Source: JAGXLC01 sp964472385
Lineage (GTDB): Bacteria; Bacteroidota; Bacteroidia; Bacteroidales; UBA12077
Reading direction: 5' to 3'
DNA length: 7,960 nucleotides
NCBI GenBank assembly: GCA_964472385.1
Contig: CAYYLT010000159.1
Location: 1-7,960 of the forward strand
The notes beneath the pieces are model-generated. The model searched no databases. It was not told the DNA's origin and worked only from the letters and a program-made list of their open reading frames with translations. The position numbers were made by a program, and so were the translations under genes. Shown piece by piece: positions 6,690-7,960 of the stretch; the first letter of the stretch is position 1, and every line of letters starts with the position of its first letter.

Positions 6690-6738
6690 CAAGCACGCAA
6701 GCGCCGGAATGCCTATTGCAGAAGAATAATATGGCGGA

Positions 6739-7539
6739 CTAGGGCAAAATGTGATCCGGGATCTCATCAATATCCCTAATCTTCATATTTCTGAGATAAA
6801 GCTCACCTCCCTCAGACTGGATTTGAATTTTACCTGAAGTTAAGGGCTGAACAGCACCGTTCTCATATTTACCGGAATGGTAATTAACCAATACGGTTTC
6901 TCCATTGACCACATGCACAGCCATACGGTCATAGCAATACAGATCAATCTCATTCCATTGCCCTGTTGGCTTCTCTGCATTCTTGATTTTCCGGGCAATC
7001 TTGCTGACCCCGTCTTTTCCAAACGAACTCTTCTCTGCTCCTGGTTTAAATTGATACCGACCTTCTTCTTGCTTTACTACAGGAATTTCACAGTATGTTT
7101 CTCCCATTCTGTATGAATCACCCATATTGCTCGTCATCATTTGCATCTCATGCGAATTCATCCAGGTATCCAGGGCTGCACCAAAATCGCCGTAGCTATG
7201 ATACAACAATCCGCTGTTGCGATTGCGGTATACCTGATCTCCCCATTTGAGTTCCATATGAAAATGATAGTTTTCAAAGGTTTTCTGGGTAGCAAGGGCA
7301 CCGTTTACTTCCCCTGTGATATGAATCACATTCCGCCCCTCTAAAGTGGTAACAGAAAACACTTTTTCAGTTGTGGCCTTTTGGGCAAGTTCTTCATGTC
7401 CTTCAATGGGTGTGCCAAGATAAGTATCCCAGTTGTCAAGATTTTTACCATTGAAAACCGGTTGCCATTCCGATTGTTGCTGACACGAGACTAACGCAAA
7501 TAAAAACAAAAAAGATAAAAGAATTACAGGAGATTTCAT
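6739..7539 (-). CDS. Lipoprotein with DUF1080 / 3-keto-disaccharide hydrolase domain
   Basis: A 266-residue exported lipoprotein. The N-terminus MKSPVILLSFLFLFALVSC has a lipobox LVSC with the lipidated cysteine at C19, placing it in the cell envelope facing the periplasm or surface. A DUF1080 (PF06439) domain fills about 25-258: it opens with WQPVFNGKNLDNWDTY (25-40), then WGDQVYRNRNSGLLYHSYGD (99-118), HEMQMM (130-135), WNEIDLYCYDRMAVHVVNG (195-213, the usual 'W N ... V.VNG' core) and ends LYLRNMKIRDI (248-258). This is a beta-sandwich of the concanavalin-like type. The family is linked to 3-keto-glycoside cleavage and glycan use in Bacteroidetes; substrate and activity here are inferred only. 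ATG at 7539 gives the signal peptide directly. No partner glycan genes (SusC/D, dehydrogenase) are visible. It stands alone between two direct repeats. Confidence 0.9.
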   Translation of the reverse strand: MKSPVILLSFLFLFALVSCQQQSEWQPVFNGKNLDNWDTYLGTPIEGHEELAQKATTEKVFSVTTLEGRNVIHITGEVNGALATQKTFENYHFHMELKWGDQVYRNRNSGLLYHSYGDFGAALDTWMNSHEMQMMTSNMGDSYRMGETYCEIPVVKQEEGRYQFKPGAEKSSFGKDGVSKIARKIKNAEKPTGQWNEIDLYCYDRMAVHVVNGETVLVNYHSGKYENGAVQPLTSGKIQIQSEGGELYLRNMKIRDIDEIPDHILP

Positions 7540-7884
7540 AACTTTCTAATTTTAATGAATAAAACAGTAGATTAAAATGTTTAATAAATTGTTCACGATG
7601 ATGCGTTAAATATAGCATATATCGAATAAACTTGCCAATTTTTAGCAAAAATATGGGTTTAACCTGTATTATTCATGCATCAGGTTTTGGGTAGATGCAA
7701 CCCAGCAGATGCCTGAAACTTGACGCAACCGGAAAAAACAATATATTTTAACAAAACAAGCAAAATGCTGTTATTCTAAGATTTATGAAGGTTTGTTCAA
7801 TTTTTGTGCATAATACAGTCCTTTTAAAAGCCAGGCTTTTTCTCATCACTCATATACACAATGTCAAAATAAATAATTAAATAG
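7540..7884. other. Non-coding interval upstream of the DUF1080 gene
   Basis: These 345 AT-rich bases hold no credible gene on either strand. On the minus strand TATTTTTG (7653-7646) matches the TAnnTTTG -7 consensus about 107 bases before the lipoprotein ATG, but no TTTG lies at the right spacing. A GC-containing hairpin occupies 7680-7716. A small plus-strand hairpin AAAAG-CCAGG-CTTTTT (7826-7841) resembles a weak terminator just before the second repeat copy. Confidence 0.6.
7680..7716. repeat. Two-tier hairpin upstream of the DUF1080 gene
   Basis: TCAGG (7680-7684) pairs with CCTGA (7712-7716), and inside it TTGGGT (7687-7692) pairs with ACCCAG (7700-7705, one wobble) around the loop AGATGCA. 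It lies about 140 bases before the lipoprotein start and could be an operator, a leader structure, or the end of an older transcript. Confidence 0.35.
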
Positions 7885-7960
7885 GGTCTGCTGAAAAACA
7901 CAAACATTACTTAAAATCAATAGAATAAACATATATTTTGTTTCCAAAATGCAAGGTATT
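7885..7960 (+). repeat. Direct repeat copy B (runs off the right edge)
   Basis: The second copy of the 76-base repeat, in the same orientation as copy A, 1332 bases further on and 69 of 76 identical. It begins GGTCTGCTGAAAAACACAAA and is cut by the window end inside the segment that forms the hairpin in copy A. If the tip marks an insertion sequence, the element body, possibly with a transposase, lies to the right of the window. I do not assign an IS family. Confidence 0.75.

Larger units (their letters stand above)
6304..6738. other. Non-coding interval between rpoD and the DUF1080 gene
   Basis: These 435 bases lie between two convergent genes and hold no credible gene. They contain, in order, the rpoD terminator (6339-6369), a 10-base inverted repeat (6459-6510), the first copy of the direct repeat (6553-6628), a strong 13-base hairpin overlapping its end (6617-6656) and an imperfect GGGGA/TCCCC dyad (6663-6689). 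A plus-strand frame crossing the terminator is a shadow of the region, not a gene. Confidence 0.7.

Noticed and set aside
6840..7344. Open frames on both strands overlapping the DUF1080 gene
   Set aside because: They are out of frame with or antisense to a complete lipoprotein gene and show no domain of their own.
7445..7648. 67-codon minus-strand frame overlapping the start of the DUF1080 gene
   Set aside because: It covers the signal-peptide region in another frame and the AT-rich upstream DNA; no family is recognised.
1..7960. CRISPR array, phage or defence island, toxin-antitoxin pair, riboswitch
   Set aside because: I searched for regularly spaced repeats, phage or defence genes, paired small genes and familiar riboswitch cores. 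Nothing beyond the two-copy repeat and simple dyads is visible.

Overview
The window is a chromosomal segment of a Bacteroidota (Bacteroidetes) bacterium. The main evidence is the gene at 5443-6303, a short primary sigma factor of 286 residues without region 1.1, as is typical of that phylum. Its upstream region carries a Bacteroidetes-type promoter (TTTG, 20 nt, TACGTTTG), gene starts lack strong Shine-Dalgarno sequences, and intergenic DNA is AT-rich. The order within the phylum cannot be fixed from this sequence; a marine or gut-type glycan degrader is plausible but is a guess.

Layout, left to right. Positions 1-116 (minus) hold the N-terminus of a secreted or membrane protein running off the left edge, probably a TolQ/ExbB-type proton channel. 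A tRNA-Ser(GGA) gene (187-274, minus) follows, then four conserved housekeeping genes on the minus strand: type I L-asparaginase ansA (334-1371), a TatD-family metal-dependent hydrolase (1524-2291), NADP-type glutamate dehydrogenase gdhA (2387-3724) and dprA (4072-5202). A small 45-codon open frame (1403-1540) bridges tatD and ansA. The sigma gene rpoD (5443-6303, plus) diverges from dprA and ends in a clear intrinsic terminator. On the right, a lone lipoprotein gene of the DUF1080/3-keto-disaccharide hydrolase family (6739-7539, minus) lies between two direct copies of a 76-base repeat (6553-6628 and 7885-7960, 69 of 76 identical). These look like insertion-sequence ends or a MITE-like repeat, and the second runs off the right edge.

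Functionally, GdhA (ammonium assimilation into glutamate) and AnsA (asparagine to aspartate plus ammonium) both concern nitrogen metabolism, but they are separated by tatD and an apparent promoter region, so a joint operon is not shown. DprA is the RecA loader for incoming single-stranded DNA. RpoD is the housekeeping sigma factor that should read the promoters seen here. The DUF1080 lipoprotein is probably a periplasmic or surface glycan-processing protein.

Most of the window is ordinary core genome. Interest lies in the non-coding parts: the repeat pair around the lipoprotein gene, nested inverted repeats between dprA and gdhA, and the unassigned small frame between tatD and ansA. I see no convincing new multi-gene system.
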